Positions 20,723 through 30,878 of a stretch of 64,000 nt of DNA are shown piece after piece. The notes below the pieces were generated by a model. That model made no database searches. It saw only the letters and a program-made list of their open reading frames with translations, and was not told the origin of the DNA. Origin of the DNA: Grimontia hollisae CIP 101886 (GTDB lineage: Bacteria > Pseudomonadota > Gammaproteobacteria > Enterobacterales > Vibrionaceae); contig NZ_ADAQ01000008.1 of NCBI RefSeq assembly GCF_000176515.1, forward strand, positions 62,001 to 126,000. Direction: 5' to 3'. Numbering within the stretch: position 1 is the first letter of the stretch; each line of letters begins with the position of its first letter. The position numbers were made by a program, and so were the translations under genes.

Positions 20723-21979
20723 TTAGATTTCTTTGTCGGCCATGTAGTTTTCAGGCATATCAATACGCGCAACGCCTGAGTCTACCGCTGCCTGTGCTAC
20801 TGCTTTGGCAACGCGAGGCAACAGACGGGGATCCATCGGTTTTGGAATGATGTAATCCTTGCCAAATTCGAGTTTATCGACACCCGCCGCTTTTAAGACG
20901 CTTTCCGGCACTGGTTCCTTGGCAAGGCTACGGATCGCTTCCACTGCTGCCAGTTTCATGTCATCGTTGATTTGGCTGGCACGCACATCCAGCGCACCGC
21001 GGAAAATGAACGGAAAGCAAAGCACATTGTTAACCTGATTCGGGTAATCAGAACGACCGGTACCCATGATAAGATCATCACGCACTTCATAGGCCAGCTC
21101 CGGTTTGATTTCCGGATCCGGGTTCGAGCAGGCAAACACGATAGGCTTATCTGCCATCAGCTTCAGTGCTTCCGGCGGCAGCAAATCCGGGCCTGATACC
21201 CCCAGGAAAATGTCCGCGCCTTCAATCACGTCTTCCAGTGTGCGCTTGTCGGTATTGTTGGCAAACAACTGCTTGTATTCGTTGATGTCATCACGGCGGG
21301 TATGGATCACACCCTTACGGTCCAGCATGTAGATTTTCTCACGCTGTGCACCGCATTTGATAAGAAGTTCCATACACGCTACCGCTGCCGCACCGGCGCC
21401 CAGACAGATAATCATGGCTTCTTTGATGTCTTTGCCCTGGAGCTCCAGCGCATTGAGCATACCCGCCGCGGTCACAATCGCTGTGCCGTGCTGGTCGTCA
21501 TGGAATACCGGCACATTACAGCGCTCAATCAATTGTTTTTCGATTTCAAAGCAGTCCGGCGCCTTAATGTCTTCCAGGTTAATGCCACCAAAGGTGTCAG
21601 CGATATTGGCAACGGTGTCGACGAATTCTTCGATAGTTCGGTGTTTGACTTCAATATCGATAGAATCTAGACCTGCAAACCGCTTGAACAGCAGCGCCTT
21701 ACCTTCCATTACTGGCTTGGATGCCAGTGGACCCAGGTTGCCCAGACCCAAAATCGCGGTGCCGTTTGAAATCACGGCCACCATGTTGCCTTTGGCGGTG
21801 TATTTATAAACGTTATCAGAATCTTGTGCGATTTCACGGACCGGCTCAGCCACGCCTGGGCTATAAGCCAGCGCCAGATCTTCAACGGTATCAGCAGGTT
21901 TGGTAAGTTCAACGGAAATTTTACCCGGCACCGGATACGCATGATAGTCCAGTGCCTGTTGGCGTTTGTCTTCAGACAT
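20723..21979 (-). CDS. NAD(P)-dependent malic enzyme, short form
   Basis: Oxidative decarboxylation of malate to pyruvate. At 418 residues it contains only the malic domain ([19 protein letters not shown]) and the NAD-binding domain ([12 protein letters not shown]); the phosphotransacetylase domain of the long MaeB type is absent. Cofactor choice cannot be read reliably. AGGAACAATA precedes the ATG. It is monocistronic, convergent with metJ. Confidence 0.94.
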   Translation of the reverse strand: MSEDKRQQALDYHAYPVPGKISVELTKPADTVEDLALAYSPGVAEPVREIAQDSDNVYKYTAKGNMVAVISNGTAILGLGNLGPLASKPVMEGKALLFKRFAGLDSIDIEVKHRTIEEFVDTVANIADTFGGINLEDIKAPDCFEIEKQLIERCNVPVFHDDQHGTAIVTAAGMLNALELQGKDIKEAMIICLGAGAAAVACMELLIKCGAQREKIYMLDRKGVIHTRRDDINEYKQLFANNTDKRTLEDVIEGADIFLGVSGPDLLPPEALKLMADKPIVFACSNPDPEIKPELAYEVRDDLIMGTGRSDYPNQVNNVLCFPFIFRGALDVRASQINDDMKLAAVEAIRSLAKEPVPESVLKAAGVDKLEFGKDYIIPKPMDPRLLPRVAKAVAQAAVDSGVARIDMPENYMADKEI

Positions 21980-22402
21980 GTATTGTTCCTGATTTCATTG
22001 TTATTGGCTAAAAGGGCCCTCTGCCTGACCCATTACCTTGCTGATGATGGTTCCCGCAAGCAGGGCTTCCCATATCAACAAGTGGCGGAATATGCGCATT
22101 CCCATGTTTCTGTATCTTGCCGATCTCCCTACACTGGCACTGATGTATCCCTCTATTGAGTCTAGTGGACTCAAACAAAAGACACGCATCACCGTTTCGG
22201 GTCATTGAGCCGAAGACATAGAGAGTTAAAATGTTAACGCAGCGCGAATCGCAGGACCAGCAAGGATTTATGCCTGATTATTTTCGCTTGGAAAAACTGT
22301 CTCAGTCTACTTACACTCCATTATGCAAAAGGTCTTACAAGCGGTATCAGGAAACAAAAAAGGGTGCTTTCGCACCCTTTTTTTTCATTATGAATCGCAC
22401 AA
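21980..22402. other. Intergenic region between malic enzyme gene and rpmE
   Basis: 423 bp with no credible gene. It holds the rpmE terminator (22356-22386), presumably the malic enzyme promoter, and a perfect inverted repeat TTGAGTC-N5-GACTCAA at 22156-22174 that could be an operator for the malic enzyme gene. Confidence 0.6.
22356..22386. terminator. rpmE terminator
   Basis: GGGTGC / GCACCC arms (22362-22367, 22372-22377) with a TTTC loop are flanked by A-run and T-run; the minus strand also reads as a terminator just after rpmE. Confidence 0.92.
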
Positions 22403-22615
22403 TTATTTGCTAGCAAGCACACCGAAACGTTTCTTGAAGCGGTCAACACGACCACCGGTGTCAACTACGCGCTGAGTGCCAGTGTAGAATGGGTGGCACT
22501 TGTCACATACGTCCAGGTTGATGTCTTTACCCAGCGTCGTTTTGAATTCAAAAGTGTTACCGCAAGAACATTTTGCAGTTACTGCGGTGTATTCTGGATG
22601 GATACCAGCTTTCAT
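22403..22615 (-). CDS. rpmE: 50S ribosomal protein L31, zinc-binding type
   Basis: Ribosomal large-subunit protein of 70 residues. CSCG and CDKC supply the four-cysteine zinc site of the C+ form. The start MKAGIHPEY at 22615 is canonical and is preceded by AGAGG; the frame open to 22672 is an artefact. It diverges from priA, an arrangement common in gammaproteobacteria. Confidence 0.97.
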   Translation of the reverse strand: MKAGIHPEYTAVTAKCSCGNTFEFKTTLGKDINLDVCDKCHPFYTGTQRVVDTGGRVDRFKKRFGVLASK

Positions 22616-22864
22616 AGGGATAACCTCTAATCTAAGGCCGTGTCGCTCTCCCGAGCCTATCGGGCACCACACGTCGTTAACAAACAGTTTGTAAGGCGCG
22701 AAATTCTAATCAAGGTGACCGTCGATCGCAACTTTTTTGTTCAATTCATTTTCACCGGTCATCACCGCGCGATGCCAAAGAAAATCACCGCCAGCCTTTG
22801 CGCCTGCCAACAGCATGGGTACACTGTCGCCAACCTTGTCTGATTGCCTAAGCGTTATCGCACC

Positions 22865-25060
22865 ATGACCCCAACGATTGCCCAGGTGGCGCTGCCCGTT
22901 CCGCTATACAAAACCTTCGATTACTGCATTGCCGGTGAAAGGCCTGTCGTGGGAGGACGTGTGCGCGTGCCTTTCGGCAAGCAATATAAAGTGGGCGTCG
23001 TCACGGCATTGACTGATAGCTCAGACTTTCCTCTTGAGCAACTCAAGCCCATCAATGCCGTGCTGGACACCTCACCACTTTGGACGCCACCTCTATATAA
23101 AGTGTTGAACTGGGCAAGTGGCTACTACCAGTATCCACTCGGTGATGCACTGGCTACCGTGATGCCAGGCGCGCTGCGCAAAGGCAAACCGGCCACCCGG
23201 GAGCGCGAGAGATACTGGCAACTGACTGAAACGGGGAAAACACAGCCGCTGTCATCACTCTCCCGCGCTCCAAAACAAGCACGCGTGCTGACCCTGCTTC
23301 GCCACGGTGCTATGGCACACAGCGATCTGCTGGAAGAAGACCTGACTGCTGCTGTCCTGAAAGCGGTGGAGGAAAAAGGCTGGATTGAAACCACCAACGC
23401 CCAGCCCACCAAACCCTGGCAGCCAGATTATGCAGTGATGGAAGAAAAGCCTAGGCTGAACAGTGAACAGGCCATGGCGGTTGCCACGATTAATGCCAAT
23501 CCTGACTTTGCCTGTTACCTTATCGAAGGGGTGACTGGCTCTGGCAAAACCGAGGTATACCTAAACCTGCTGGAACCGGTGTTAACACGTGGCCAGCAAG
23601 CGATGATCCTGGTGCCGGAGATTGGCCTCACACCACAGACCATCAACCGCTTTAAACGCCGTTTTAACGTGCCAGTCGTGGTGATGCATTCCGCATTAAA
23701 TGACACCGAACGCCTCAATGCCTGGCTTGCCGCACGCGACAATGAGGCTGCGATTATTATCGGCACCCGCTCTGCCCTGTTTACTCCCTGCAAGTCCCTC
23801 GGCATCATCATCGTTGATGAAGAGCATGACGCATCCTATAAACAGCAGGATTCATTCCGCTATCATGCCCGCGACCTGGCAGTGATGCGTGGGCATGAGG
23901 AAAACATTCCTGTGGTGCTGGGCTCTGCCACCCCCTGCCTTGAAAGCCTGCATAACGCAAAAACCGGGAAATACCATCACCTGATTTTGTCCGTGCGGGC
24001 AGGGAATGCCCTGAAAACCCAGAATGGCGTATTGGACATTCGGGGCCTCTATCTGGAAGCCGGGCTGTCCGCCCCTTTGATTGCCGAGATGCGAAAGCAC
24101 TTGTCGCAAGGCAACCAGGTGATGCTGTTTTTAAACCGCCGTGGTTATTCCCCGGCCATGATGTGCCATGAGTGCGGCTGGCTGGCAGAGTGCCAGCGCT
24201 GTGATGCCTATTACACCCTGCACCAGAGCAGTCATGAGCTTCGCTGCCACCACTGTGGCTCACAACGCCCCATCCCGCACCAGTGCGGAAGCTGTGGCTC
24301 AACACAGCTTATCAGTGTCGGGGTGGGTACCGAGCAACTTGAAGCCCAGCTTGAAACCTTGTTCCCGGAATACAAAACCATCCGTATTGATCGCGACAAT
24401 ACCCGCCGGAAAGGGTCATTGGAAGCCTACCTCAATGCAATTCACAACAAGGAATATCACATTCTGATTGGCACCCAGATGCTGGCAAAAGGCCATCATT
24501 TTCCCGACGTTACCCTGGTGGCTCTGGTAGACGTCGACAGCGCGCTGTTCAGCAATGATTTCAGGGCGCCAGAACGGCTGGCGCAGCTTTTTATCCAGGT
24601 TGCCGGCCGCGCAGGACGCGCCAGCAAACCCGGGTACGTGCTGCTGCAAACCCACCACCCCGAGCACGCCTTGCTGCAATCACTGGTCCGCAAGGGGTAT
24701 GACAGTTTTGCCGCTGATGCACTCAATGAGCGGAAAATGGCCCACTTGCCTCCGTTCAGTTATTTCGCCCTGATCCGGGCAGAAGCCCACCACAGTAGTG
24801 AGGTCGAACAATTCCTGCATCAGGCGCGTACCGTGCTTGAGGCCACGCCGATCCCTGATGATGAATGTGCCGTCATGGGTCCGGCACCGGCACCGCTTCA
24901 CCGCAGGGCCGGACGATTCCGCTGGCAATTGGTTTTCCAGGCACCTAACCGCCGGATTTTACAACAAAGATTATCGATGGCACTGCCCGCTATCCGACAG
25001 CTTCCACTGGCGAAAAAAGTCCGTTGGTCACTCGACATCGAACCGCAAGACATGAGCTGA
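22865..25060 (+). CDS. priA: Primosomal replication protein N' (PriA helicase)
   Basis: 3'-5' DNA helicase that restarts stalled replication forks. The protein has 731 residues, as in E. coli (732). An N-terminal DNA-binding domain (IAQVALPVPLYKTFDY) is followed by Walker A GVTGSGKTE, DEEH in the Walker B box, and a zinc region with CHECGWLAECQRC and CHHCG-CGSCG pairs. The ATG at 22865 matches the family start; a TTG at 22844 is in frame. No terminator is visible before cytR. Confidence 0.97.
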   Translation: MTPTIAQVALPVPLYKTFDYCIAGERPVVGGRVRVPFGKQYKVGVVTALTDSSDFPLEQLKPINAVLDTSPLWTPPLYKVLNWASGYYQYPLGDALATVMPGALRKGKPATRERERYWQLTETGKTQPLSSLSRAPKQARVLTLLRHGAMAHSDLLEEDLTAAVLKAVEEKGWIETTNAQPTKPWQPDYAVMEEKPRLNSEQAMAVATINANPDFACYLIEGVTGSGKTEVYLNLLEPVLTRGQQAMILVPEIGLTPQTINRFKRRFNVPVVVMHSALNDTERLNAWLAARDNEAAIIIGTRSALFTPCKSLGIIIVDEEHDASYKQQDSFRYHARDLAVMRGHEENIPVVLGSATPCLESLHNAKTGKYHHLILSVRAGNALKTQNGVLDIRGLYLEAGLSAPLIAEMRKHLSQGNQVMLFLNRRGYSPAMMCHECGWLAECQRCDAYYTLHQSSHELRCHHCGSQRPIPHQCGSCGSTQLISVGVGTEQLEAQLETLFPEYKTIRIDRDNTRRKGSLEAYLNAIHNKEYHILIGTQMLAKGHHFPDVTLVALVDVDSALFSNDFRAPERLAQLFIQVAGRAGRASKPGYVLLQTHHPEHALLQSLVRKGYDSFAADALNERKMAHLPPFSYFALIRAEAHHSSEVEQFLHQARTVLEATPIPDDECAVMGPAPAPLHRRAGRFRWQLVFQAPNRRILQQRLSMALPAIRQLPLAKKVRWSLDIEPQDMS

Positions 25061-25244
25061 TGCAATTTCATTCACTTAAACCGACCGAGATCACGGTATT
25101 CTTGTAATTACTGTTAACATGACCGTGTTTAATACATCGCCATCAGATTAAGATAGGCAAGTGGACAAACATTGTCCCGTTGCTGAAGGTCCCGGTCACC
25201 TCTGGGAAGCATCGCCAATCATAACGAGAAAGAGGAATGACACT

Positions 25245-26249
25245 ATGGCGACAATGAAGGATGTTGCCCATCTGGCCGGCGTCTCAACCGCGACGGTATC
25301 CCGCGCACTGATGAATCCGGAAAAAGTCTCGGCATCTACCCGCAAAAAAGTTGAGCAAGCGGTTATGGAAGCGGGCTATAGCCCCAACTCGCTGGCAAGA
25401 AACTTACGTCGTAATGAATCAAAAACCATCGTCGCTATCGTCCCTGATATCTGCGATCCCTATTTCACAGAAATCATTCGTGGTATCGAAGAAGCAGCAA
25501 TGGAAAACGGGTACCTTGTGCTGCTGGGTGACAGTGGGCAACAGGAAAGCCGTGAAAGTTCTTTTGTGAGCCTGGTTTTCACCAAGCAAGCTGACGGTAT
25601 GCTCCTTTTAGGTACTGATCTCCCTTTTGACGTCAGCAAACCCGAACAGAAGAACCTGCCCCCTTTGGTCATGGCCTGTGAATATGCCCCCGAACTGGAA
25701 CTGCCAACCGTTCACATCGATAACCTGACAGCGGCATTTGAAGCCGTGAACTACCTGGCCCAAGTTGGCCATAAGCAGATCGCACAGATCACCGGAAACC
25801 CAGATGCCGCATTAACCCAATTCCGCGTACAGGGCTACCAGCAAGCACTGCGCCGTGGCGGGATAACCATTAACCCGGCATATACTGTGACCGGTGACTT
25901 TACATTCGCGGCTGGTGCCCGTGCCATGACTACCCTGCTGTCGCTACCTACACCACCGACTGCGGTGTTCTGTCACTCCGATGTGATGGCAATTGGCGCC
26001 ATGCAGCAGGCAAAACGTCTGGGTTTCCGCGTTCCGCATGACATTTCCATCGTCGGCTTTGACGATATCCAGTTCGCCGAATATTGCGATCCGGCGCTGA
26101 CTACTGTCTCCCAGCCACGTTATGACATTGGTCGTCAGGCAATGTTAATGCTGCTGAAGATCCTGAAAGGCAGCGATGTGCAAGCAGGTTCACGCCTGCT
26201 TGATGCACAACTGGTGATCCGCGAGAGTGTCGCCCCCCCTTCACGATAA
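25245..26249 (+). CDS. cytR: CytR, LacI-family repressor of nucleoside uptake and catabolism
   Basis: LacI-type regulator that in E. coli represses nucleoside transport and catabolic genes together with CRP and is relieved by cytidine; in V. cholerae it also affects competence and biofilm. With the start MATMKDVAHLAGVSTATVSRAL at 25245 it has 334 residues: HTH at 4-25, hinge, then the periplasmic-binding-like sensor. AGAGGA precedes this ATG; the longer frame to 25161 has no conserved residues. It sits between priA and ftsN as in E. coli. Confidence 0.95.
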   Translation: MATMKDVAHLAGVSTATVSRALMNPEKVSASTRKKVEQAVMEAGYSPNSLARNLRRNESKTIVAIVPDICDPYFTEIIRGIEEAAMENGYLVLLGDSGQQESRESSFVSLVFTKQADGMLLLGTDLPFDVSKPEQKNLPPLVMACEYAPELELPTVHIDNLTAAFEAVNYLAQVGHKQIAQITGNPDAALTQFRVQGYQQALRRGGITINPAYTVTGDFTFAAGARAMTTLLSLPTPPTAVFCHSDVMAIGAMQQAKRLGFRVPHDISIVGFDDIQFAEYCDPALTTVSQPRYDIGRQAMLMLLKILKGSDVQAGSRLLDAQLVIRESVAPPSR

Positions 26250-26330
26250 TCGGACTTGACCGGTACTGGCGTGTGTCTTCACAAGCCAGTACCATATAGC
26301 CTTCATTGAGCAGAAAAGATACCAGAATCA

Positions 26331-26888
26331 GTGGCAACCAGAGATTACGTCAAACGTGGCAAAGCGCCACGGAAACCGACCCGAAATACCAAAAAACAAC
26401 CACCCAAGCCGGTATTCCCGTTGAAATGGGCGTTCGTTGCGCTGTTTCTGGTCGTGGGCTTTGGTTATGGTCTCTACTACCTCTCTACCAGCGAGCCACC
26501 TGCCCAACCCGTCGTGGAAACCCGGCCGGCAACCAACCCCCAGCCAAAAGACGGAGAAGTGATACCACCGAAACCTGAGGAGAAGTGGAGCTACATCGAA
26601 GAGCTGGAAAACAAGGAAGTGAAGGTGGAAGCCAATGAACCTGAACAACCCAGTCGCCCATACCTGATGCAATGTGGCGCCTACCGCAGTGCCAGTCAGG
26701 CTGACGAGCGTAAAGCCTTAATTGCCTTTCAGGGCCTGCAAAGCCACATTAAAACCAGTCAGGGTGAAAAAGGGCTATGGTACCGTGTGGTGTTGGGGCC
26801 TTATCCCATGAAACGGGATGCTGAGCGAGACCGCAACCTGCTGCGCCGTGCGGGAATTGAGCCTTGCGCCATCTGGTACTGGGACTGA
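26331..26888 (+). CDS. ftsN: Cell division protein FtsN
   Basis: Late divisome protein that triggers septal peptidoglycan synthesis. It starts with GTG (ATRDYVKRG follows), has a short cytoplasmic tail, one membrane segment at about 31-50, a proline-rich linker, and a C-terminal SPOR domain from about 107 (YLMQCGAYRSASQAD to CAIWYW). At 185 residues it is much shorter than the 319 residues of E. coli FtsN; the periplasmic linker is what is reduced. Confidence 0.94.
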   Translation: MATRDYVKRGKAPRKPTRNTKKQPPKPVFPLKWAFVALFLVVGFGYGLYYLSTSEPPAQPVVETRPATNPQPKDGEVIPPKPEEKWSYIEELENKEVKVEANEPEQPSRPYLMQCGAYRSASQADERKALIAFQGLQSHIKTSQGEKGLWYRVVLGPYPMKRDAERDRNLLRRAGIEPCAIWYWD

Positions 26889-26922
26889 TGATTTTGACGC
26901 TGAACTGATTTTGAACAGTTAG

Positions 26923-26950
26923 AGGGCAACGCAGTGCTTTGCCCTTGAAT
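26923..26950 (+). terminator. Weak hairpin after ftsN
   Basis: AGGGCAA / TTGCCCT arms (26923-26929, 26939-26945) with little T-run. The right arm overlaps the -35 of the sigma-32 promoter candidate for hslV. Confidence 0.45.
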
Positions 26951-26970
26951 TTATTGTCTCCCGTCCCCAC
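26944..26970 (+). promoter_or_regulatory. Sigma-32 heat-shock promoter candidate of hslVU
   Basis: CTTGAA at 26944-26949 and CCCCAC at 26965-26970, 15 bases apart, match the sigma-32 pattern CTTGAAA and CCCCAT. The site lies about 57 bp before hslV, a known heat-shock operon. Confidence 0.7.
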
Positions 26971-27026
26971 CTTTGCTGTAACAACCCATACTGGTAATAA
27001 CCAGAAAGAAAAGTAGAGGTTCTTCC

Positions 27027-27551
27027 GTGACAACTATCGTTTCTGTTCGCCGCAACGGCAAAGTAGTGATCGCCGGCGATGGCCAGGTGTCACTGGGTAA
27101 TACCGTCATGAAAGGCAATGCCCGTAAAGTCCGTCGTCTGTATAACAACAAGGTACTGGCAGGCTTTGCCGGTGGTACAGCAGACGCGTTCACACTGTTC
27201 GAGCGTTTTGAACGCAAACTGGAAATGCATCAGGGTCACCTGACAAAAGCAGCCGTTGAACTTGCCAAAGACTGGCGGACTGACCGTGCACTGCGCCGCT
27301 TGGAAGCCTTGCTGGCGGTCGCCGATGAAACCGCCTCACTGATCATCACAGGTAACGGTGACGTGGTACAGCCGGAACACGACCTGATTGCCATCGGCTC
27401 TGGTGGTAACTTTGCCCAGGCGGCAGCAATCGCACTGCTTGAAAATACCGAATTGGATGCCCGGGAGATTGCTGAAAAATCCCTGACCATTGCTGGTGAC
27501 ATCTGTGTCTTCACCAACCAGCACCACACCATTGAAGAACTCGATTATTAA
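27027..27551 (+). CDS. hslV: HslV, peptidase subunit of the HslUV protease
   Basis: Proteasome-beta-like Thr peptidase that forms a double hexamer capped by HslU. The GTG start at 27027 is followed directly by TTIVSVRR, so the catalytic Thr1 is exposed after removal of Met. The 174-residue protein shows [14 protein letters not shown] and [16 protein letters not shown] lies seven bases upstream. It precedes hslU by 13 bp and a sigma-32-like promoter lies upstream. Confidence 0.97.
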   Translation: MTTIVSVRRNGKVVIAGDGQVSLGNTVMKGNARKVRRLYNNKVLAGFAGGTADAFTLFERFERKLEMHQGHLTKAAVELAKDWRTDRALRRLEALLAVADETASLIITGNGDVVQPEHDLIAIGSGGNFAQAAAIALLENTELDAREIAEKSLTIAGDICVFTNQHHTIEELDY

Positions 27552-27564
27552 AGCAGGATCCAGC

Positions 27565-28899
27565 ATGTCTGAAATGACCCCACGCGAAATCGTATCCGAA
27601 TTGGACCGACACATTATCGGTCAGAACAAAGCCAAACGCGCGGTGGCGATTGCCCTGCGTAACCGCTGGCGCCGTATGCAGCTTAATGAAGAGCTGCGTG
27701 CAGAAGTCACCCCAAAAAACATTCTGATGATTGGACCCACCGGTGTGGGTAAAACCGAAATTGCCCGCCGCCTGGCCAAGCTGGCGAATGCGCCATTTAT
27801 CAAAGTTGAAGCCACCAAATTCACCGAAGTCGGCTATGTCGGTAAAGAAGTGGAAAGCATCATCCGCGATCTGACAGACGTGGCGATTAAAATGACCCAC
27901 CAGCAGGCGATGGAAAAAGTGAAATTCCGCGCTGAAGAGCTGGCGGAGGAGCGTATTCTGGATGTTCTGCTGCCGCCACCACGTGATGCCTGGGGCCAGT
28001 CTGATGAGCCCAAAGCTGACTCTGCAACCCGCCAGAGCTTCCGTAAGAAAATCCGTGAAGGCAAACTCGACGATAAAGAAATCGAGATTAATCTGGCAGC
28101 ACCACAAATGAGCATGGAGATCATGGCACCTCCTGGCATGGAAGAAATGACCAGCCAGCTGCAAAGCATGTTCCAGAACCTCGGTGGTGGCACCACATCG
28201 AAAAAGCGCAAAATGAAGCTGAAAGATGCCCTGAAAGCAGCCACCGAAGAAGAAGCGGCCAAGCTGGTTAATCATGAAGAGCTGAAAGAACAAGCCATTG
28301 CAGCGGTGGAAAACAACGGCATCGTGTTCATCGATGAAATTGACAAAATCTGTAAGCGCGGTGAAAGCTCGGGCCCGGATGTGTCACGCGAAGGTGTACA
28401 ACGCGATCTGTTGCCGCTGGTCGAAGGCAGCACGGTATCCACCAAGCACGGTATGGTAAAAACAGATCACATCCTGTTTATCGCCTCGGGAGCATTCCAG
28501 GTGGCATCACCGTCAGATCTGATCCCTGAGCTTCAGGGCCGCCTTCCTATCCGTGTTGAACTGGAAGCCCTGTCTGCGTCTGACTTCAAACGTATCCTGA
28601 CCGAGCCGAATGCGTCACTGACCGAGCAATACATAGCGCTGATGGGCACCGAGGATGTCAACCTGACCTTTACCGAAGACGGTATTGAAGAGATTGCCAA
28701 TGCCGCCTGGCGTGTGAATGAGAAAACAGAAAACATCGGTGCCCGACGCCTGCACACCGTGATGGAGCGTCTGGTTGATGAGATTTCTTTCAGCGCCAGC
28801 GAACGCGGTGGCGAGTCTTTCGAAATCGACGCCGAGTATGTACGCAATTGTCTGGAAGAGTTGGTTGACGACGAAGATCTGAGCCGCTTTATCCTGTAA
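27565..28899 (+). CDS. hslU: HslU, ATPase subunit of the HslUV protease
   Basis: AAA+ unfoldase feeding substrates to HslV. With the start [14 protein letters not shown] at 27565 it has 444 residues, as in E. coli. Walker A is [14 protein letters not shown], Walker B is VFIDEIDKI, an intermediate I-domain lies at about 110-240, and the C-terminus DLSRFIL inserts between HslV subunits. AGGA precedes the ATG. The upstream in-frame stretch overlapping hslV is not coding. Confidence 0.97.
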   Translation: MSEMTPREIVSELDRHIIGQNKAKRAVAIALRNRWRRMQLNEELRAEVTPKNILMIGPTGVGKTEIARRLAKLANAPFIKVEATKFTEVGYVGKEVESIIRDLTDVAIKMTHQQAMEKVKFRAEELAEERILDVLLPPPRDAWGQSDEPKADSATRQSFRKKIREGKLDDKEIEINLAAPQMSMEIMAPPGMEEMTSQLQSMFQNLGGGTTSKKRKMKLKDALKAATEEEAAKLVNHEELKEQAIAAVENNGIVFIDEIDKICKRGESSGPDVSREGVQRDLLPLVEGSTVSTKHGMVKTDHILFIASGAFQVASPSDLIPELQGRLPIRVELEALSASDFKRILTEPNASLTEQYIALMGTEDVNLTFTEDGIEEIANAAWRVNEKTENIGARRLHTVMERLVDEISFSASERGGESFEIDAEYVRNCLEELVDDEDLSRFIL

Positions 28900-28923
28900 G
28901 CATCCGGCAAAAAAACTCACCGA

Positions 28924-28946
28924 GGGCAGCACATCGCTGCCCTTTC
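28924..28946 (+). terminator. hslVU terminator
   Basis: GGGCAGC / GCTGCCC arms (28924-28930, 28936-28942) are followed by TTTCTT. Confidence 0.75.
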
Positions 28947-29042
28947 TTATGGCAGATATTTCCCAGTGTGGGGATTGTTATTGCCCCCCACCGAAAAAAC
29001 ACCAATAATGCTCTCTGCGTTAACTCATTCAATGCCAAGGCT

Positions 29043-29948
29043 ATGTCCTCATCTACTCTCAAAACCTGGCTCGATGCCGCACGTCCCAAAACCTTGCCAC
29101 TGGCCATTGCCTGTATTTTGTGTGGCAGTGCCGTTGCAGCGCAAACTGCACAGTTTTCCTTTACCCTGACGGCATTGGCTCTAGTAACAGCACTCTTACT
29201 GCAAATCCTGTCCAACCTTGCCAATGACTACGGTGACGCAGTAAAAGGCACCGATAACGAAGTCCGGCTTGGTCCCAAACGCACCATACAACAAGGCCTG
29301 ATCACACCGCAGACCATGAAAAAAGCCATGGCTGTCAATGTGATACTGACCGTCACTGTTGGGGCGACCCTGATATTAACTGCTTTCGACAACGCCACAG
29401 ACATCCTGAGCTTTGTTGGCCTTGGCGCCTTGGCCATCGTAGCCGCCATTTGCTACACCGTGGGCAACAAACCCTATGGCTATAAAGGGCTTGGCGATCT
29501 ATCAGTATTGATTTTTTTTGGCTGGCTGGGTGTGGCCGGCACCTACTATTTACAGGCTGGAACGCTGAATACTATCGTCTTGTTGCCAGCCACCGCATGC
29601 GGCCTGCTGGCCGTCGGTGTGCTGAACATTAATAACCTACGTGATATCGACAATGACCGAGCCTGTGGCAAACATACTCTGGTAGTGCGCATGGGGCCGA
29701 AATGGGGCCGTACCTACCACCAGATTTTGCTTGCGACAGCCTTTGCCTGCTTCGCCCTGTTTGCCCTGATACAACCTGTGGGATGGCACGGCTGGCTGTT
29801 TATATTGGTCCTGCCACTGGCCATCAAACATGGTTATGCCGTCATGACGTCACCGGATGGAGAGAGCCTGCGTCCGATGATGGGAGACATGGTACAGGTC
29901 GCGCTGCTGACCAACGCATTATTTGCAGCAGGCATCCTACTTCATTAA
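29043..29948 (+). CDS. menA: 1,4-dihydroxy-2-naphthoate polyprenyltransferase
   Basis: UbiA-family membrane enzyme that prenylates 1,4-dihydroxy-2-naphthoate in menaquinone synthesis. The start MSSSTLKTWLDAARPKTLPLA at 29043 matches MenA N-termini and gives 301 residues; the frame is open to 28968 but those residues look non-coding. The prenyl-diphosphate Mg motif is NLANDYGDAVKGTDN, a second acidic motif is NNLRDIDNDR, and eight or nine membrane helices are apparent. It lies between hslU and rraA as in E. coli. Confidence 0.93.
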   Translation: MSSSTLKTWLDAARPKTLPLAIACILCGSAVAAQTAQFSFTLTALALVTALLLQILSNLANDYGDAVKGTDNEVRLGPKRTIQQGLITPQTMKKAMAVNVILTVTVGATLILTAFDNATDILSFVGLGALAIVAAICYTVGNKPYGYKGLGDLSVLIFFGWLGVAGTYYLQAGTLNTIVLLPATACGLLAVGVLNINNLRDIDNDRACGKHTLVVRMGPKWGRTYHQILLATAFACFALFALIQPVGWHGWLFILVLPLAIKHGYAVMTSPDGESLRPMMGDMVQVALLTNALFAAGILLH

Positions 29949-30092
29949 TACACGGGATTGACGGCCAGAGGATTTGTGCCGTCAGTCATTGCAAACCCCC
30001 GGCTTGTCGTATACTTTTTTGCTTAGGGTGACGCGAGGCTTAAGCCCGCGCCACAACGATTCGGCCACTAATTGCCAAAGAGAAGTCTGATT

Positions 30093-30578
30093 ATGGAATA
30101 CAATACCTCTGAACTGTGTGACATGTACCTGGATCAGGTGGATGTTCTTGAGCCTATGATGAGCTCCTACGGCGGTCGTAGCTCGTTCGGCGGTCAGGTG
30201 ACGACCATCAAATGCTTTGAAGACAATGGACTGATTCGTGAAGTGGCCGAACAGGACGGTCAAGGCCGCGTGATGCTGGTCGACGGCGGTGGATCGCTGC
30301 GCCGTGCACTGATTGATGCTGACATTGCCACACTGGCAGCTGAAAACAACTGGGAAGGCATCGTGGTGTACGGTTGTGTACGCGATGTTGACGCTATTGA
30401 TGAACTGGATATCGGTATCCAGGCATTGGCATCGATTCCTGTTGGTGCGGATACCCAAGGGATTGGTGAGGTAGACGTGCCGGTCAATTTTGGTGGGGTC
30501 ACATTCCTGCCGGAAGATCATCTGTATGCCGACACCACAGGCGTTATCCTGTCGCCGGAACCGATTGATATCGAATAG
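30093..30578 (+). CDS. rraA: RraA, regulator of ribonuclease E activity
   Basis: Trimeric protein that binds RNase E and inhibits mRNA decay. The ATG at 30093 gives 161 residues, identical in length to E. coli RraA, beginning [10 protein letters not shown] and containing [14 protein letters not shown] and [17 protein letters not shown] precedes the start. It ends at a hairpin shared with the convergent zapB. Confidence 0.96.
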   Translation: MEYNTSELCDMYLDQVDVLEPMMSSYGGRSSFGGQVTTIKCFEDNGLIREVAEQDGQGRVMLVDGGGSLRRALIDADIATLAAENNWEGIVVYGCVRDVDAIDELDIGIQALASIPVGADTQGIGEVDVPVNFGGVTFLPEDHLYADTTGVILSPEPIDIE

Positions 30579-30600
30579 TCCTGTGTCAAACGCAGAGAGA

Positions 30601-30627
30601 AAAACAGAGCCAATTGGCTCTGTTTTT
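30601..30627. terminator. Bidirectional terminator between rraA and zapB
   Basis: A palindrome with ACAGAGCCAA / TTGGCTCTGT arms centred at 30613/30614 has A-run on the left and T-run on the right. Confidence 0.92.
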
Positions 30628-30635
30628 GTTTGGGC

Positions 30636-30878
30636 TTACTCGACTTCTTCAATCTTACCGAGCAGGCTGCGAATGCGTTGTTGCCATGCTTCCTGATCAG
30701 CCTTCAGCCGCGCATTTTCCTGCTCTAATGCTTCACGGCTTTCACGGATAGTCTCCGCTTCACGGCCCAATGTTTCGTTTTTCTCTTTCAGTTCTTCGAT
30801 TTCCATTTGCAGCAACGAAATTGTGTCTACTGCCATCTGAACTTTGGCTTCAAGCTGCTCTAAAATTTCCAATGACAT
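30636..30878 (-). CDS. zapB: ZapB, cell-division coiled-coil protein
   Basis: FtsZ-ring-associated protein that bridges ZapA and MatP in enterobacteria. It has 80 residues and is almost entirely heptad coiled coil ([19 protein letters not shown] and the Glu/Leu-rich remainder). The start at 30878 is chosen because AGGTGG lies five bases upstream; the in-frame start at 30887 overlaps that site. It sits next to rraA as in E. coli. Confidence 0.94.
   Translation of the reverse strand: MSLEILEQLEAKVQMAVDTISLLQMEIEELKEKNETLGREAETIRESREALEQENARLKADQEAWQQRIRSLLGKIEEVE

Noticed and set aside
25092-25127. CACGGT ... ACCGTG inverted repeat upstream of cytR as a CRP or CytR site
   Set aside because: The arms are 24 bases apart and do not match the CRP consensus; too weak to annotate.
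27511-28293. 260-codon open frame opposite hslU
   Set aside because: Shadow of hslU with no credible start or domain.
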